Below are positions 18,949-27,608 of a stretch of 64,000 nt of DNA, piece by piece. The first letter of the stretch is position 1. The number at the start of each line of letters is the position of its first letter. Below the pieces are notes generated by a model that saw only the letters and a program-made list of their open reading frames with translations, did not search any database and was not told where the DNA came from. The DNA comes from Pseudomonadota bacterium (GTDB taxonomy: Bacteria; Myxococcota_A; Polyangia; Polyangiales; Polyangiaceae). The position numbers and the translations under genes were made by a program. The stretch is taken from the NCBI GenBank assembly GCA_023431345.1, contig JAEYWK010000184.1:1-64000 (forward strand). Direction: 5' to 3'.

Positions 18949-19134
18949 GCCAGCGACTAGGCGTGGCTCGTTTTAGAGTGGCTCGTCGCCGGTTGGAACT
19001 GCTCGAGATCCAGCTCGCCCCGATCGGCAGGCCGTTGATACTCTGCCTCTCTGCCGACACGGCCCAGCCACGGTTCGAGCAGCGCCTCACGTAGCAGACC
19101 GTCGCATCGGCGCGGCTCTACGTAAATCCACGCT

Positions 19135-19173
19135 CGGAGGTTCAAATCGCGGGGAGGATTTGAACCTCCGACC
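19135..19173 (-). other. tRNA 3'-end-like fragment with inverted copy
   Basis: On the minus strand the stretch GGTCGGAGGTTCAAATCC followed by TCCCCGCGA looks like the T-arm (stem GGAGG/CCTCC, loop TTCAAAT) and acceptor end of a tRNA, closest in my memory to initiator tRNA. The 5' two thirds of a tRNA are missing. Immediately beyond it the T-arm sequence returns inverted (CGGAGGTTCAAATC), giving a 14-base-pair hairpin. It may be a leftover of integration at a tRNA gene. Confidence 0.45.
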
Positions 19174-19551
19174 GTCGTGCACGTGGGTCGAGGGGCAGCG
19201 CGTAGACGAGCAAGAGCTTGCAGACGACGACGCCGAGGGCGAGGTCAAAGCGGTGCCGAAGACGCCGATGATGCCGCGCTGGTAAAGGAACGCGCGCAGC
19301 ACCGCGCTGTCCGCTCAATGGCCACCGTGGCTGTGAGCCCGACGACGCTGTAGGTCACCAGCATCGAGCGTTGCGTATCGACACTCTCGCTGAACAGGAA
19401 GGCGCCTTCTCGCGAGTGTCGATGAGAATGCAGGGCTTCACCGCGCACGCTCCTCACGGCGCAAGCCGCAGTCGAGACAGCGCGGGCCGGGCCCGGGAGG
19501 CGAGGCTCGGCAGGAGCGGCACGTTTCAGTGCCTGCCGTGGAGCTCAGGGG

Positions 19552-20010
19552 TCAGTGCTGCTCGAACAGCTCGCGCTGCGTGGAGGGCTCGGTTGGTCGG
19601 CGTCGGACCACGAGGGGCTTGAAGTAGGGCGGGGCTCGAGCGGGTGGCTCGGTTGGCTCCCGGCGGTGATGGAGGAAGCGTGCAACCTGAGCCAGGTCGG
19701 TGATGACGGCGAACAGGCGCATGCGCCCGCCGCAGCGGGGACAGGTCTCGAGGTCGACGGCGAAGGTCCTCCGGAGCAGCTCCGCCCAAGGGCGGTAGGG
19801 CGAGCCAGTCGCGCTGCAAGGCGTGGGGTCACAGGGTGCCGTACCGTCTTCCGTCGCTTGGCTCGGCCTGGCTTCGGCCCAATGAGTGGTCTCCACTTCG
19901 CGGCGGCTGCGAGCACGCCAAAGTAGCGAACTGTGTGAAACCTGGGCGCGGTGACGAGCGCGACGAGCGGCACGTTCAGATTCGGAAGCCCGGGCATCTC
20001 CGGACTGAAC
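19552..20010 (-). pseudogene. IS91-type transposase C-terminal remnant, second copy
   Basis: One frame carries LVALVTAPRFHTVRYFG and AAAAKWRPL, the other carries GSPYRPWAELLRRTFAVD and CPRCGGRMRLFAVITDL, ending FEQH at 19552. Together these are the conserved final block (with CPxCGG zinc ribbon) of an IS91-family transposase, split by a frameshift. The catalytic HUH/Y2 part is replaced by unrelated sequence before LVALV. Downstream, at about 19499-19525, lies a terminal-like sequence shared with the first remnant. Confidence 0.7.
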
Positions 20011-20182
20011 ATGCAGGTAGGGTTCAGCGAGATCGTCGTGCCCGACTGACCGCCACGAGGTGAAGTAGTGGGTCGACCCTGTCCTGCCCTTCGAGGCGAG
20101 ACCGGGTCGGCATGATGATACAGACGCAGCGCGGTGCCGAGTGGATTGCCTTCCGTTTCGCTCTTCGTTTACAGGAGTACAG

Positions 20183-20674
20183 ATGAGCTTAAGACTGCTG
20201 GGTTGCCTCTTGTTGGGTTTGGCTTTGGGTGGCTGCAGCGACGACGATGACGAGCCCTGTCGGGAGAGGCTGGCGGTGGGCGATCGCTATCTGGTCAGTA
20301 TCGGCAGAACAGTCCCGACCACGCCAGTGTTGTCTTGTCCCAGCGATTTTGACTTGGCGAGCGGGACGGAGCTGACGACTACGGTCTCGGCGCTCGAAGT
20401 AGAGGCGGGTCAATGCTCTTCGGGGCGAATCCAAATAGCGTCGTTCAATGGTTGGACCTGGTCCCCCGATCCTACCCGTAGGAGCCCGGAGGGAGGAGCT
20501 GATCTCATCGGTCACTATCTAGCCGAAAAGGAAGATTGCACCGGTCGCATCGATTTCAGAGTCATGGTCGGCGGTAAGTCCTGCGAGCGAGGCTGGACGC
20601 CGGACGAAGCGAGCAGCGGCTGTGCACCTGCTTGCTACGATCTCTTCGATTGTGAGGTGGAGGAAGCTCGCTGA
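20183..20674 (+). CDS. Lipoprotein of unknown function
   Basis: A 163-residue protein. An ATG at 20183 with CAGGAG nine bases upstream gives a clear lipoprotein signal (MSLRLLGCLLLGLALGGC) followed by four Asp residues. The mature domain contains several Cys (CRERL, LSCPSDF, GQCSSG, EDCTG, KSCERGW, SGCAPACYDLFDC), so disulphides are likely. No family recognised. Confidence 0.65.
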   Translation: MSLRLLGCLLLGLALGGCSDDDDEPCRERLAVGDRYLVSIGRTVPTTPVLSCPSDFDLASGTELTTTVSALEVEAGQCSSGRIQIASFNGWTWSPDPTRRSPEGGADLIGHYLAEKEDCTGRIDFRVMVGGKSCERGWTPDEASSGCAPACYDLFDCEVEEAR

Positions 20675-20835
20675 GCCGCTCTCTCGGCCTTCCCGAATTC
20701 GATGCCGGTTTGGAAGGCTCCTCGAATCGAGTCGTTGCCCGAACGGACACCATGCTCCTGCACCTCGATCATGGCTCGGCGCTGCTTCAGCGGGTCGCGC
20801 GAGCCCGCGTGCCAAAAAATCGCGCTCGACGTCTG

Positions 20836-20859
20836 CTGCTCCTGTTTAGTCAGGAGCAG
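20836..20859. terminator. Hairpin downstream of the lipoprotein gene
   Basis: A perfect 9-base-pair stem (CTGCTCCTG with CAGGAGCAG) around TTTAGT. It lies between two convergent genes, about 160 bases after one stop and 90 bases after the other. No T-run. Confidence 0.5.
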
Positions 20860-20950
20860 GCGCCGTCTACCACCACCTTAGCTGCTGGTACGAATTGGGG
20901 GGTCCACTTCATGGCTTCCCCGCGCAGTCGGCCGCGCCGAGCCTCTCGGA

Positions 20951-21385
20951 TCATTCCCAGGCGTAGCGAAAGCCCGGGAAACGGCAGATGCCGGAGTCAC
21001 AGGACCATGCGCCGGAACCCGTTTCGGGGAGGCTCACGGGGCAATCTTCGGCGCGCTCGCAAGCGATGGGTGCCGCTGCGCAGAAGGGCAGGTCAACCGA
21101 GTCGTTCTGCGCTTGATTGCAGATCAAGTGAGGATCTTTGCAGGGGTTGATGTGCGGATCGACAACTTCGCACAATTGACCGCAGGCAGCTCGACACGAG
21201 CGCTGCACGCACGCTACCTCTTTGGGTGCACAGCGACCGAGTTCCTGACTCTCGGGGGTGTTCCAACAGTCGTCGGCAACCTTGCACGTCGTTCCGCCAC
21301 TAGTCGAGCAATGGGCGAGCGTCGTCAACAGCCAGAGCAGCGCGGCGGCTCGAAAGCCTCTTCTAATACTTCCGAGCGCCTTCAT
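20951..21385 (-). CDS. Cys-rich lipoprotein of unknown function
   Basis: A 144-residue protein. The ATG at 21385 leads to a signal with lipobox (ALLWLLTTLAHC). The mature part has about fifteen Cys in repeated C-x(4-9)-C spacing (CKVADDCWN, GRCAPKEVACVQRSC, GQLCEVV, ERAEDCPVS, SCDSGICRF), typical of secreted disulphide-stabilised proteins of myxobacteria. It overlaps the end of an upstream remnant on the same strand by about 20 bases. Confidence 0.65.
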   Translation of the reverse strand: MKALGSIRRGFRAAALLWLLTTLAHCSTSGGTTCKVADDCWNTPESQELGRCAPKEVACVQRSCRAACGQLCEVVDPHINPCKDPHLICNQAQNDSVDLPFCAAAPIACERAEDCPVSLPETGSGAWSCDSGICRFPGFRYAWE

Positions 21386-21560
21386 CGATCGTGCCTGAGT
21401 CGAGATCTACGGTGAAGCGGCGCAGCGCGCTACCGTCGAAGTGCGAAAAGAACGTCTGGCCTGAATTGCCGGCGATGAACCACTCCCCGCTGCTGGCCGC
21501 GAGTTGTTCCGGGGTCTCAGCGATGGCGACGACACCAGCTTTCCTGCTTGCAAACCGCGC
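21363..21560 (-). pseudogene. C-terminal remnant of an unknown protein
   Basis: A minus-strand frame without a start codon reads ARFASRKAGVVAIAETP, then LAASSGEWFIAGNSGQTFFS and FDGSALRRFTVDLDSGTI, and stops at 21363 inside the start of the next gene. The codon pattern is good and the overlap with the following gene is operon-like, so this is probably the end of a gene whose front part was replaced by the GH13 fragment on the other strand. Confidence 0.4.
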
Positions 21561-21589
21561 AACGCCGCGTATTCGGCAGCCTTCAGCCC

Positions 21590-21810
21590 GCTTGCACGAG
21601 CCTGAGCGACGCCGGCTTCCCAGACGGCTACGACCTCGTCTCCGAGCGCATCTACGCGGCTCGCTGGCGTGAGATCTTCAGCAGCGACAACCGTCGCCTA
21701 CGGAGGCCAGGGCGTTTCGAACGACGGCGACCTGGTGTCCCGAGGCCGGAAGGCTCCGCCTGCGGATCCCCGCGCGAGGCTTCGTCGTGCTGCGACAAAG
21801 CCCCGCGTGA
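21590..21810 (+). pseudogene. GH13 (amylase-type) C-terminal fragment
   Basis: The plus strand reads GFPDGYDLVSERIYAARW followed by REIFSSDN in one frame. A shift gives YGGQGVSNDGDL in the next, and another shift gives LRLRIPARGFVVLRQSPA with a stop at 21808-21810. This order (REIFxSD, YGGxGxxN, final beta strands PARGFVVLR) is the C-terminal beta domain of GH13 alpha-glucanases and branching enzymes. The catalytic barrel is missing and at least two frameshifts are present. Confidence 0.55.
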
Positions 21811-21824
21811 GCTCGGTGACGCGA

Positions 21825-22712
21825 CTAAGCGAGTAGACGGCCGCCCGTCACGCCTAGCACCTCGCCGGTGATGTAGCGCGACTCATCGCTGGCGAGGAAG
21901 ACGAAGGAAGGCGCCAGCTCGGCCGGCTGCGCCGGACGGCCGAGAGGCGTGGTCTTGCCGAAATTCTTCACCTTGTCGGCGTCGAAGGATTGGACGATGA
22001 GAGGCGTCCAGACCGGGCCGGGGGCGACGCAGTTGACGCGAATGCCGCGGTCGGCGAGCGATTGCGCCAGACCTTTGGTGAAGGTCACGATGGCGCCCTT
22101 GGTGGCAGCGTAGTCGAGGATTTGCGGCGACGGATCGTAGGCCTGAATGGACGCTACGTTGATGATCACGCTGCCTTCACGCAGGTGAGGTAACGCGTGA
22201 CGGACGAGGTGGAACATGCCGACGATGTTCGTCTTGAACGTCGCCTCCACCCGCTCGGCATCGAAATCTTCGAAGCGCTCGACGGCCTTGCCCTGCTTGG
22301 CGGCGTTGTTGACCAATAAGTCGATGCGACCGAACCGCTCCACCGTGCGTCGCACCAAGGCAGCGCAGGCCTGGTCGTCGCTGACGTCGCCCTGCACGAT
22401 CAGCGCCTCAGCCTTCGAGTCCAAGATCGCGCGCTCGGTCTCGCGCGCGTCGCCTTCATTCTCGAAATAGCCGATGGCGACTTGGGCGCCCTCCCGCGCG
22501 AAGGCGAGGCACACCGCGCGGCCGATCCCGCTGTCACCGCCGGTTACGAGCGCTACGCGGCCGCGCAGTCGCCCGTGGCCAACGTAGCTTTCAACTCCAT
22601 AGTCGGGGCGTGGCTTCATCTCGCTCTCCACGCCGGTGGCGGACTGCGTCTGCGGCGGGAAGGGCGGCTTGGGGGCGGCGTCTTGGGGGCTCTCGAGTTT
22701 ACGGTCTGACAT
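21825..22712 (-). CDS. SDR-family oxidoreductase (general-stress type)
   Basis: A 295-residue NAD(P)-dependent dehydrogenase from the ATG at 22712. A Pro-rich N-terminal extension (about 50 residues, with PQDAAPKPPFPP) is typical of the YhdF/YghA subgroup. The Rossmann part shows the nucleotide loop TGGDSGIGRAV, LVNNAAKQG, the catalytic Ser in IINVASIQAY, and the Tyr-Lys pair in YAATKGAI, then RVNCVAPGPVWTPL. All catalytic residues are present. Substrate unknown. It is a single gene convergent with the GH13 debris. Confidence 0.92.
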   Translation of the reverse strand: MSDRKLESPQDAAPKPPFPPQTQSATGVESEMKPRPDYGVESYVGHGRLRGRVALVTGGDSGIGRAVCLAFAREGAQVAIGYFENEGDARETERAILDSKAEALIVQGDVSDDQACAALVRRTVERFGRIDLLVNNAAKQGKAVERFEDFDAERVEATFKTNIVGMFHLVRHALPHLREGSVIINVASIQAYDPSPQILDYAATKGAIVTFTKGLAQSLADRGIRVNCVAPGPVWTPLIVQSFDADKVKNFGKTTPLGRPAQPAELAPSFVFLASDESRYITGEVLGVTGGRLLA

Positions 22713-22877
22713 GGCCCGCGAGCTCTGCACGATTGATGCCCGCGAGCCTCGCTGCGCTGGGTCCGGTACGGCGCCGGCTCGAGGTGGAAGGGGCTCGCGC
22801 CTCGTGAGGCGCCATGCAACGGGCGCGGCGGATTGGCGAAGGCCTGCACGGCCCGTGAGCGCTTTCTGACCAGGCCG

Positions 22878-23207
22878 TCAGAGAGCGTCGGGCTGCGGCA
22901 TGGCATTCGGCACGTTGGGCGGCTGCGCTGCGCCGGCGTTCGGCTGCGTCGATGAAGGGAGCGTCGAGCCTTCGGCGCGCGGCGTGCTGGTAGCGGGGGA
23001 GGGCGCCTCGCTCGGTCTCGAGCGGCTGGGCTCACCTGACGCGCTTTCGGCCGGCGCTGCCTCGGTCGTCACCGGTTGCGAAGCGGACTCGCTCGAGGTC
23101 CCGGTGCCAAGGGGTCGTGGCTCGCTCACATGGTCAGGGTTTTGGACAGGCTCGGGGGTGCACGCCAGCGCTCCCAGGCAAACGAGTAGGTACGAACGAG
23201 ACGTCAT
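22878..23207 (-). CDS. Small Pro/Ser/Thr-rich lipoprotein
   Basis: A 109-residue protein with a lipoprotein signal (MTSRSYLLVCLGALAC). The mature part is disordered, made of Pro, Ser, Ala, Glu and Thr (SEPRPLGTGTSSESASQP, EAPSPATSTPRAEGS). No domain. It lies downstream of the ECF gene on the same strand but separated by more than 300 bases. Confidence 0.5.
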   Translation of the reverse strand: MTSRSYLLVCLGALACTPEPVQNPDHVSEPRPLGTGTSSESASQPVTTEAAPAESASGEPSRSRPSEAPSPATSTPRAEGSTLPSSTQPNAGAAQPPNVPNAMPQPDAL

Positions 23208-23535
23208 GCTTCACCTTCTTTCACCTTCAGCAAATCGCGTGCCTCGCCGTCCGGGCGTCGTCGTCGCGAGCTTTTCTCGTCAATGATCGGGGCGCAGTGC
23301 AGAGAGAGCCAGGGCTTGCCCCCCGCCTGTGACCTGGTCAGGTCAGCAGCGAGGCTGCGGTTGGTCTCACGCACATCGCACGAGAGTACCGCAGCATCGC
23401 AGCCGCGGCGGAGCGAGCTGCCGCCATCATGACGGCGATGGCGGACCAGCCCGCCGCGCCGCATGCACCCTGATCGCCGCCTTCAAGCTCGCCACCGCGC
23501 CGCTCATCCCAGCCGGAAAGCTGTTCGGCTGACGG
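23208..23535. other. Intergenic region with gene fragments
   Basis: No intact gene. The plus strand at about 23345-23475 reads SSEAAVGLTHIAREYRSIAA followed by AAAERAAAIMTAMADQP and a stop, and a second piece IAAFKLATAPLIPAGKLFG ends near 23532. These look like short ends of former genes of unknown family. Confidence 0.3.
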
Positions 23536-24192
23536 CTAACGGTCTGCTGGTAGCTCGTGTGCGGCCTCAGCCGCGTCTCGGAGGCGCCGACGGGCTCTCC
23601 GAAGTCGAGTCCACACCGTGTTCAGGGCTACTCGCTGCAGAGCCGCTATCTGTTCCCCGCTCCAGCCTTCGATCTCGAAGAGCACGAAGGCAACGCGCTG
23701 GTCGTCGGGAAGGGCCGAGATCAAACGATTCAGCGTCTCCGCTTCCTGCCGGCGCTCGAGCTCGCCATCAGCTCCGAATCGCGGGTCAGGCACGTGGGCC
23801 ATCATCGCAACGTCGCCAACCGGCCTGACTCGTCTGATCCACCCCGTCCGCCGATGATCGCGGACGCGGCGCTGCACGATTCGGTAGAGCCAGGCGCCGG
23901 GGTTCACTCCGTCGAAGTGGGGGAGGCGACGGCTGACGATGATGAGCACCTCCTGCGCCAAGTCCCTGTTCTCGGCCTCAGCGGCACCTAGGGAGCGAAT
24001 CCAGTCGCAGATCTGCCCGAACCATCTCTCGTAGATGGTCGCGAAGGTTGGGGGCGCTATGTGCGCCGCGACGAGCCGCTCTGGCTCTCGCGCCGCGCGC
24101 GCCAAAGCTAGCTGGTGTCCATGGGCAGGCCCTGGCCGCAGCCGCTCGGCGAGCGGAGGAGCGAAAGGTGCTTGCATGGTGAGCGGGGCCAT
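23536..24192 (-). CDS. ECF-type RNA polymerase sigma factor
   Basis: A 218-residue protein with region 2 at about residues 50-110 (TIYERWFGQICDWIRSLG, NRDLAQEVLIIVSRRLP, AWLYRIVQRRVRDHRR) and region 4 at about 155-205 (LISALPDDQRVAFVLFEIE, GEQIAALQRVALNTVWTRL). It begins 30 bases after the esterase gene on the same strand, so the two are probably one transcription unit. No membrane partner gene follows directly, unlike the other ECF pairs here. The N-terminal extension of about 45 residues may be shorter if a later start is used. Confidence 0.88.
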   Translation of the reverse strand: MAPLTMQAPFAPPLAERLRPGPAHGHQLALARAAREPERLVAAHIAPPTFATIYERWFGQICDWIRSLGAAEAENRDLAQEVLIIVSRRLPHFDGVNPGAWLYRIVQRRVRDHRRTGWIRRVRPVGDVAMMAHVPDPRFGADGELERRQEAETLNRLISALPDDQRVAFVLFEIEGWSGEQIAALQRVALNTVWTRLRRARRRLRDAAEAAHELPADR

Positions 24193-24222
24193 CGGGTAGC
24201 CATCATTGAGCGTGCGCGTGCC

Positions 24223-25566
24223 TCACGGGACATACCCTCGCCAAACCCAGACGAGAGCGTCGGCCAGCGTCGCGCCTCTGACGCCACCGTCGCAGTGCCC
24301 CGCATTCCGACCCAACACGAATTTGTAGTGAAACCCTTCGGCCTTCAACGCCGCGGCCGTGCGTTCATTGGCCATGACCCAGTTGTGATGGGTCGACTCG
24401 GCGTCGTTCGCGCGGAGGTCCTTGTCGTTCACGTTGATGAAGATCCGCAACTGCTCGTTCTTCATCGTGTCGTCATTGCTGATGAGCTTTTGAGCGGAAT
24501 GATACTCCCAGGCGCCCAGTGGGTAGGCTTTGGACTCCGGCGCCTTAGGGTCCTGCTGCGCAACCAGGGTGGTGGAGTAGGCGATGACGCGGCCGAACAG
24601 GTCTGGGCGGAACCAGGCCATCGTGAACGCAGCGGCACCGCCGGAGCTGCAACCCAGCGTCGCTCTGCCGCTGGGATTCTTGGTGAAGGTCAGGTTGGGG
24701 TAAGCGGCCTTTACCTGTGCGTTGGCGCGTACTGCCGGCATCACTTCCTGATCGATGAAGCGAGCGTAGCGGTCGGACATGGTGTCGTATTCGAGACCGC
24801 GCTCGCTGCCGATGGCGTCGCTCCCGCCATTCTGTACGGCAATAGCAACGAAGGCGGGCAACTTGCGCGCGCTGTCCGAGCTGATCGTCAGGTTGTCGAG
24901 CGCGTTCTTGACGAGGTTGAGCTCACCCGGGCCATCTTGGATGATCAACACTGGTGCCGCATCGCCGTCCACGTAGCGAGCGGGTACATAAACGGAGATA
25001 GAGCGGCTGCTATTGACTTTACCCGGCGACAGCGTGTCGTCTTTGCCGTCGAAGATGGCGCTGTCCGCGAGCGGCATCGAAAACGAGAAGCTGCGCCCCT
25101 TGGGGTTGCCCTTATCCGTGAGGTCGGATTGCGTCTGATAGTCGGGGCCTACCATCGAGTCGCCATCGCCTTCAGTCCCTGGGTCCGGCAGTGCCGCGAT
25201 GCTCCCACCGCGGCCAGCGCTGGGGGGCGTGCCCGCGGAACCAGCGCCCACGCCGCCAGCACCGGCGTTAGAGCGAGCGCCGCCCTCTCCTCCCGCCCCG
25301 CTCTTCGGCAATTCGCCTCCGGCCCCGCCCGTCCCGCCGGCTCCTCCGGCTCCTCCGCCAGCGGCTCCAGCGGTTGGTTGAGGCGTCGCTCCTGCGCCCC
25401 CCGTCGCCATGCCAGCCGCCGCTCCGCCCCCGGCGCCGGCCACCGGCGAGCCTCCCGCGGCGGGGCCAGGGCTCGCGGCATCTGAAGCGCAGCCAGACAG
25501 CCAGCAGAAGGTGACGGTGACGCAGGCTCGACGATAGCGGCCGCTGCCGCTCAGCAATATGTTCAT
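24223..25566 (-). CDS. Secreted esterase (alpha/beta hydrolase), lipoprotein with Gly-rich tether
   Basis: A 447-residue lipoprotein. The ATG at 25566 (MNILLSGSGRYRRACVTV) leads to the lipobox WLSGC. A Gly/Ala/Pro tether covers about residues 35-115. The catalytic domain resembles esterase D/enterochelin-esterase-type CE1 enzymes: SISVYVPARY, LIIQDGPGELN, nucleophile motif GCSSGGAAAF, and the catalytic His in GRNAGHCDGG. Such enzymes remove acyl groups from xylan side chains or hydrolyse siderophore esters; the tether shared with the xylanase favours the first. It lies just upstream of an ECF gene on the same strand. Confidence 0.82.
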   Translation of the reverse strand: MNILLSGSGRYRRACVTVTFCWLSGCASDAASPGPAAGGSPVAGAGGGAAAGMATGGAGATPQPTAGAAGGGAGGAGGTGGAGGELPKSGAGGEGGARSNAGAGGVGAGSAGTPPSAGRGGSIAALPDPGTEGDGDSMVGPDYQTQSDLTDKGNPKGRSFSFSMPLADSAIFDGKDDTLSPGKVNSSRSISVYVPARYVDGDAAPVLIIQDGPGELNLVKNALDNLTISSDSARKLPAFVAIAVQNGGSDAIGSERGLEYDTMSDRYARFIDQEVMPAVRANAQVKAAYPNLTFTKNPSGRATLGCSSGGAAAFTMAWFRPDLFGRVIAYSTTLVAQQDPKAPESKAYPLGAWEYHSAQKLISNDDTMKNEQLRIFINVNDKDLRANDAESTHHNWVMANERTAAALKAEGFHYKFVLGRNAGHCDGGVRGATLADALVWVWRGYVP

Positions 25567-25760
25567 GGCTTCCTTGGGCGTGCGGTACGGAGCGTTCGAG
25601 TTTGCAGGGGCTGCGAGCCGCACTCGAGCGACGCATGGGTCGGGGTTGAGCTTGGGAGATCGCGCGACAGCGAAGGGCGTGCGCTGAAGGGTGCCGTGCT
25701 ACGGTGCGTCGATGTCGGAGTCGCGCAGTTGCCCTGGCGCGAAAGGTGAGGGCTCGTAAC

Positions 25761-26789
25761 GTGAAGCGCGCAACGTTCGCCGCGGCGGCTACCGCGCTGG
25801 CCTGCGCAGCGGCCTCGTCGTCGGCTCGTGCAGCGAGTGAGCTCGTGCAGCTCTCTTGGAGCGCGCCCGCGGGCAATGATTGCCCTAGCGAAAGCGAGGT
25901 GACTGCGAGCATTCGTCGGTACGTCGGCCGCGACGTCGCGCGGGGCGACCGTCCTATCGAAGCGGTGGCCACGGTGAGCGTACGGGGGGACGGTGTGCTA
26001 GAGCTGGTGCTGACGACCCTCGATGGTGGGGCGTACGGCGAAAGAGCCTTCCGCGACTCATCGTGTCGTTCCGTAGCGGCGGCCGCGGTCGTCGTGCTCG
26101 CCTGGATGATCGATCCGGATGGCATGGCCGCGCGTTCAGAAGCTGCGCCGTCGAGCCTGGCGTCGCCGGCGCGCTCGTCATCACCGCCTGCTCGCCCGCC
26201 ATTGCTTCGCGAGTCAGCGCCCGACGCAGCAGCTGTCGGTGCGGGAAGCAGCCTCCGACATTGGCCCGCGTACTTGGGGGCCGGGATACACGCCGACTGG
26301 GGTACGTTGCCGAGGCCGGCCTTCGGGAGCCAGCTCCGCGTTGGCGTACTCTTCGAGAGCATGCGATTCGAAGCGCAGGCGACGTATTGGCCCGGGGTGC
26401 GCCGGAGCCTCGCGCCGCTGAAGGACGGGGCGGTTCCGGGAGCGACCTTCAGCTTGTTGGGTCTTGGCCTGCACGCATGCCTCGAGACAGTGTCCGCTCG
26501 ATCTCTGTCGAAGCTCGGGCTGGCGCTCTGCCTGGGCCCGGAGCTGGAGGTGCTGAACGGCGCCGGGTTCGGCGTTACCCGGCCTGCACAGGCAACCAAA
26601 GCTTGGCTATCGGTCGCGGGGGGGGGCAAGGGGCGAGCTCGGATCGCAGGCCCATTCAGCTCGTTCGTGGGAATGGGTGCTTCGCTTCCCTCTCGAAGAG
26701 AGCGCTTCGCGTTGCGAGGGGTGGGGAACATCTATCGTCCGAGCGCGGCGGCGCTGCGCTTCGAGCTAGGCGTCGAGCTCGACCTGTGA
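25761..26789 (+). CDS. Secreted protein, paralogue of the 38477-39463 protein
   Basis: A 342-residue protein from a GTG at 25761 (GAGGG nine bases upstream) with a signal peptide (KRATFAAAATALACAAAS). The N-terminal half has ELVQLSWSAPAGNDCPSESE, a beta-rich region and then AAAVVVLAWMIDPDGM; the middle is a Pro/Ser linker; the C-terminal half alternates short amphipathic strands (LRVGVLFESMRFEAQATYW, LGLGLHACLETVSA) and ends RFELGVELDL, like a small outer-membrane barrel. The minus-strand gene at 38477-39463 shares the layout (N-terminal domain, Pro linker, barrel-like end). No function is known. Confidence 0.7.
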   Translation: MKRATFAAAATALACAAASSSARAASELVQLSWSAPAGNDCPSESEVTASIRRYVGRDVARGDRPIEAVATVSVRGDGVLELVLTTLDGGAYGERAFRDSSCRSVAAAAVVVLAWMIDPDGMAARSEAAPSSLASPARSSSPPARPPLLRESAPDAAAVGAGSSLRHWPAYLGAGIHADWGTLPRPAFGSQLRVGVLFESMRFEAQATYWPGVRRSLAPLKDGAVPGATFSLLGLGLHACLETVSARSLSKLGLALCLGPELEVLNGAGFGVTRPAQATKAWLSVAGGGKGRARIAGPFSSFVGMGASLPSRRERFALRGVGNIYRPSAAALRFELGVELDL

Positions 26790-26969
26790 GCTCCTAGGTG
26801 CAGGCATCGCGGCGCGGGGCGTCGGACTCAGAGGTCCGATCAACGCCCTGTCCCACAATGAAATCGTGCCGGGCGCACAGAAAAGCATTTTTGCTTCGTC
26901 GATGCTGAGCCGATGTCCGTGAGGGCGAGCCAGGTTGAAGGAAAAGGACGTTGATGCTAAAAAATAATT

Positions 26970-27608
26970 GTGGATGGTTCGCCGCTCGCGACCTTGGTCA
27001 GCACGTTGGCAAGGTCGGTCGAGCGAGAGGCCGAGCCCTCCTGGGGCGAGCCGGTACTGTTAGCCTCAGCAGCGGACGGGCAAGCCACTGCCAAGCCATC
27101 GCTCGCTGACTTGTATGACCGATATGCGCAGATTGTGTATCGGTGTCTAGTTGGATTCGGTGTGCCGACGTCCATCGCGGAGGATGCCATGCAAGACGTC
27201 TTCATCATTGCCAATCGGCATTTGCCCAACTTCGAGGGCGTCTACTACAAGGCCTGGCTGATTCAGATCGCCCGCTCGGTGGCTCGCAACACGCGCCGTT
27301 CAACACGCCGTCGAGGCACCGAGCCGCTCGATACTGAGGCCCTTGTCGACACGTCTTCCTCCCCGTTCGAACGCGCGGCGCATAGCCAACAGGTCCGACT
27401 GCTCAACGAGCTCCTCGATCGATTGAGCGAGCGTCAGCGTGAAGTCTTCGTGCTCGCTGAGCTGGAAGAAGTGACTCACGCTGAAATCGCCCAAGCCTGC
27501 GGGGTGCACGTCAATACGGTGGCCAACCGCTTGAGCGCAGCGCGAGCAAACCTGGAGCGGCTGCTCCGTAACCGCCAAATCGATGTTGCAAAGGGTGGCA
27601 ACTCATGA
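26970..27608 (+). CDS. ECF-type RNA polymerase sigma factor (module B)
   Basis: A 212-residue sigma factor with region 2 at about residues 48-105 (DLYDRYAQIVYRCLVGFG, SIAEDAMQDVFIIANRHLP, KAWLIQIARSVARNTRR) and region 4 at about 145-200 (LLDRLSERQREVFVLAELE, HAEIAQACGVHVNTVANRL). The GTG start at 26970 is uncertain; the first 35 residues are weakly constrained. The ATGA overlap with the following gene is clear. The upstream 150 bases are AT-richer than the rest of the window (for example CTAAAAAATAATTG) and probably carry the promoter. Confidence 0.87.
   Translation: MDGSPLATLVSTLARSVEREAEPSWGEPVLLASAADGQATAKPSLADLYDRYAQIVYRCLVGFGVPTSIAEDAMQDVFIIANRHLPNFEGVYYKAWLIQIARSVARNTRRSTRRRGTEPLDTEALVDTSSSPFERAAHSQQVRLLNELLDRLSERQREVFVLAELEEVTHAEIAQACGVHVNTVANRLSAARANLERLLRNRQIDVAKGGNS

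Larger units (their letters stand above)
18949..20182. other. Insertion/decay zone without an intact gene
   Basis: Over 1.2 kb with only fragments: a minus-strand piece reading WIYVEPRRCDGLLREALL (about 18960-19130), a tRNA T-arm-like hairpin (19135-19173), a membrane-helix-like piece LVTYSVVGLTATVAI (about 19330-19400, minus) and the IS91-type remnant (19552-20010). Frames are short and broken throughout. Confidence 0.5.

Noticed and set aside
19147..19173. Complete tRNA gene
   Set aside because: Only the T-arm and acceptor-like end are present; no D-arm or anticodon arm can be folded upstream.
23204..23464. 86-residue minus-strand gene
   Set aside because: Arg-rich text without a signal or family; opposite strand shows better coding pattern in fragments.
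25268..26731. 487-codon minus-strand frame over the esterase start and the secreted protein
   Set aside because: Shadow of two real genes; no motifs.
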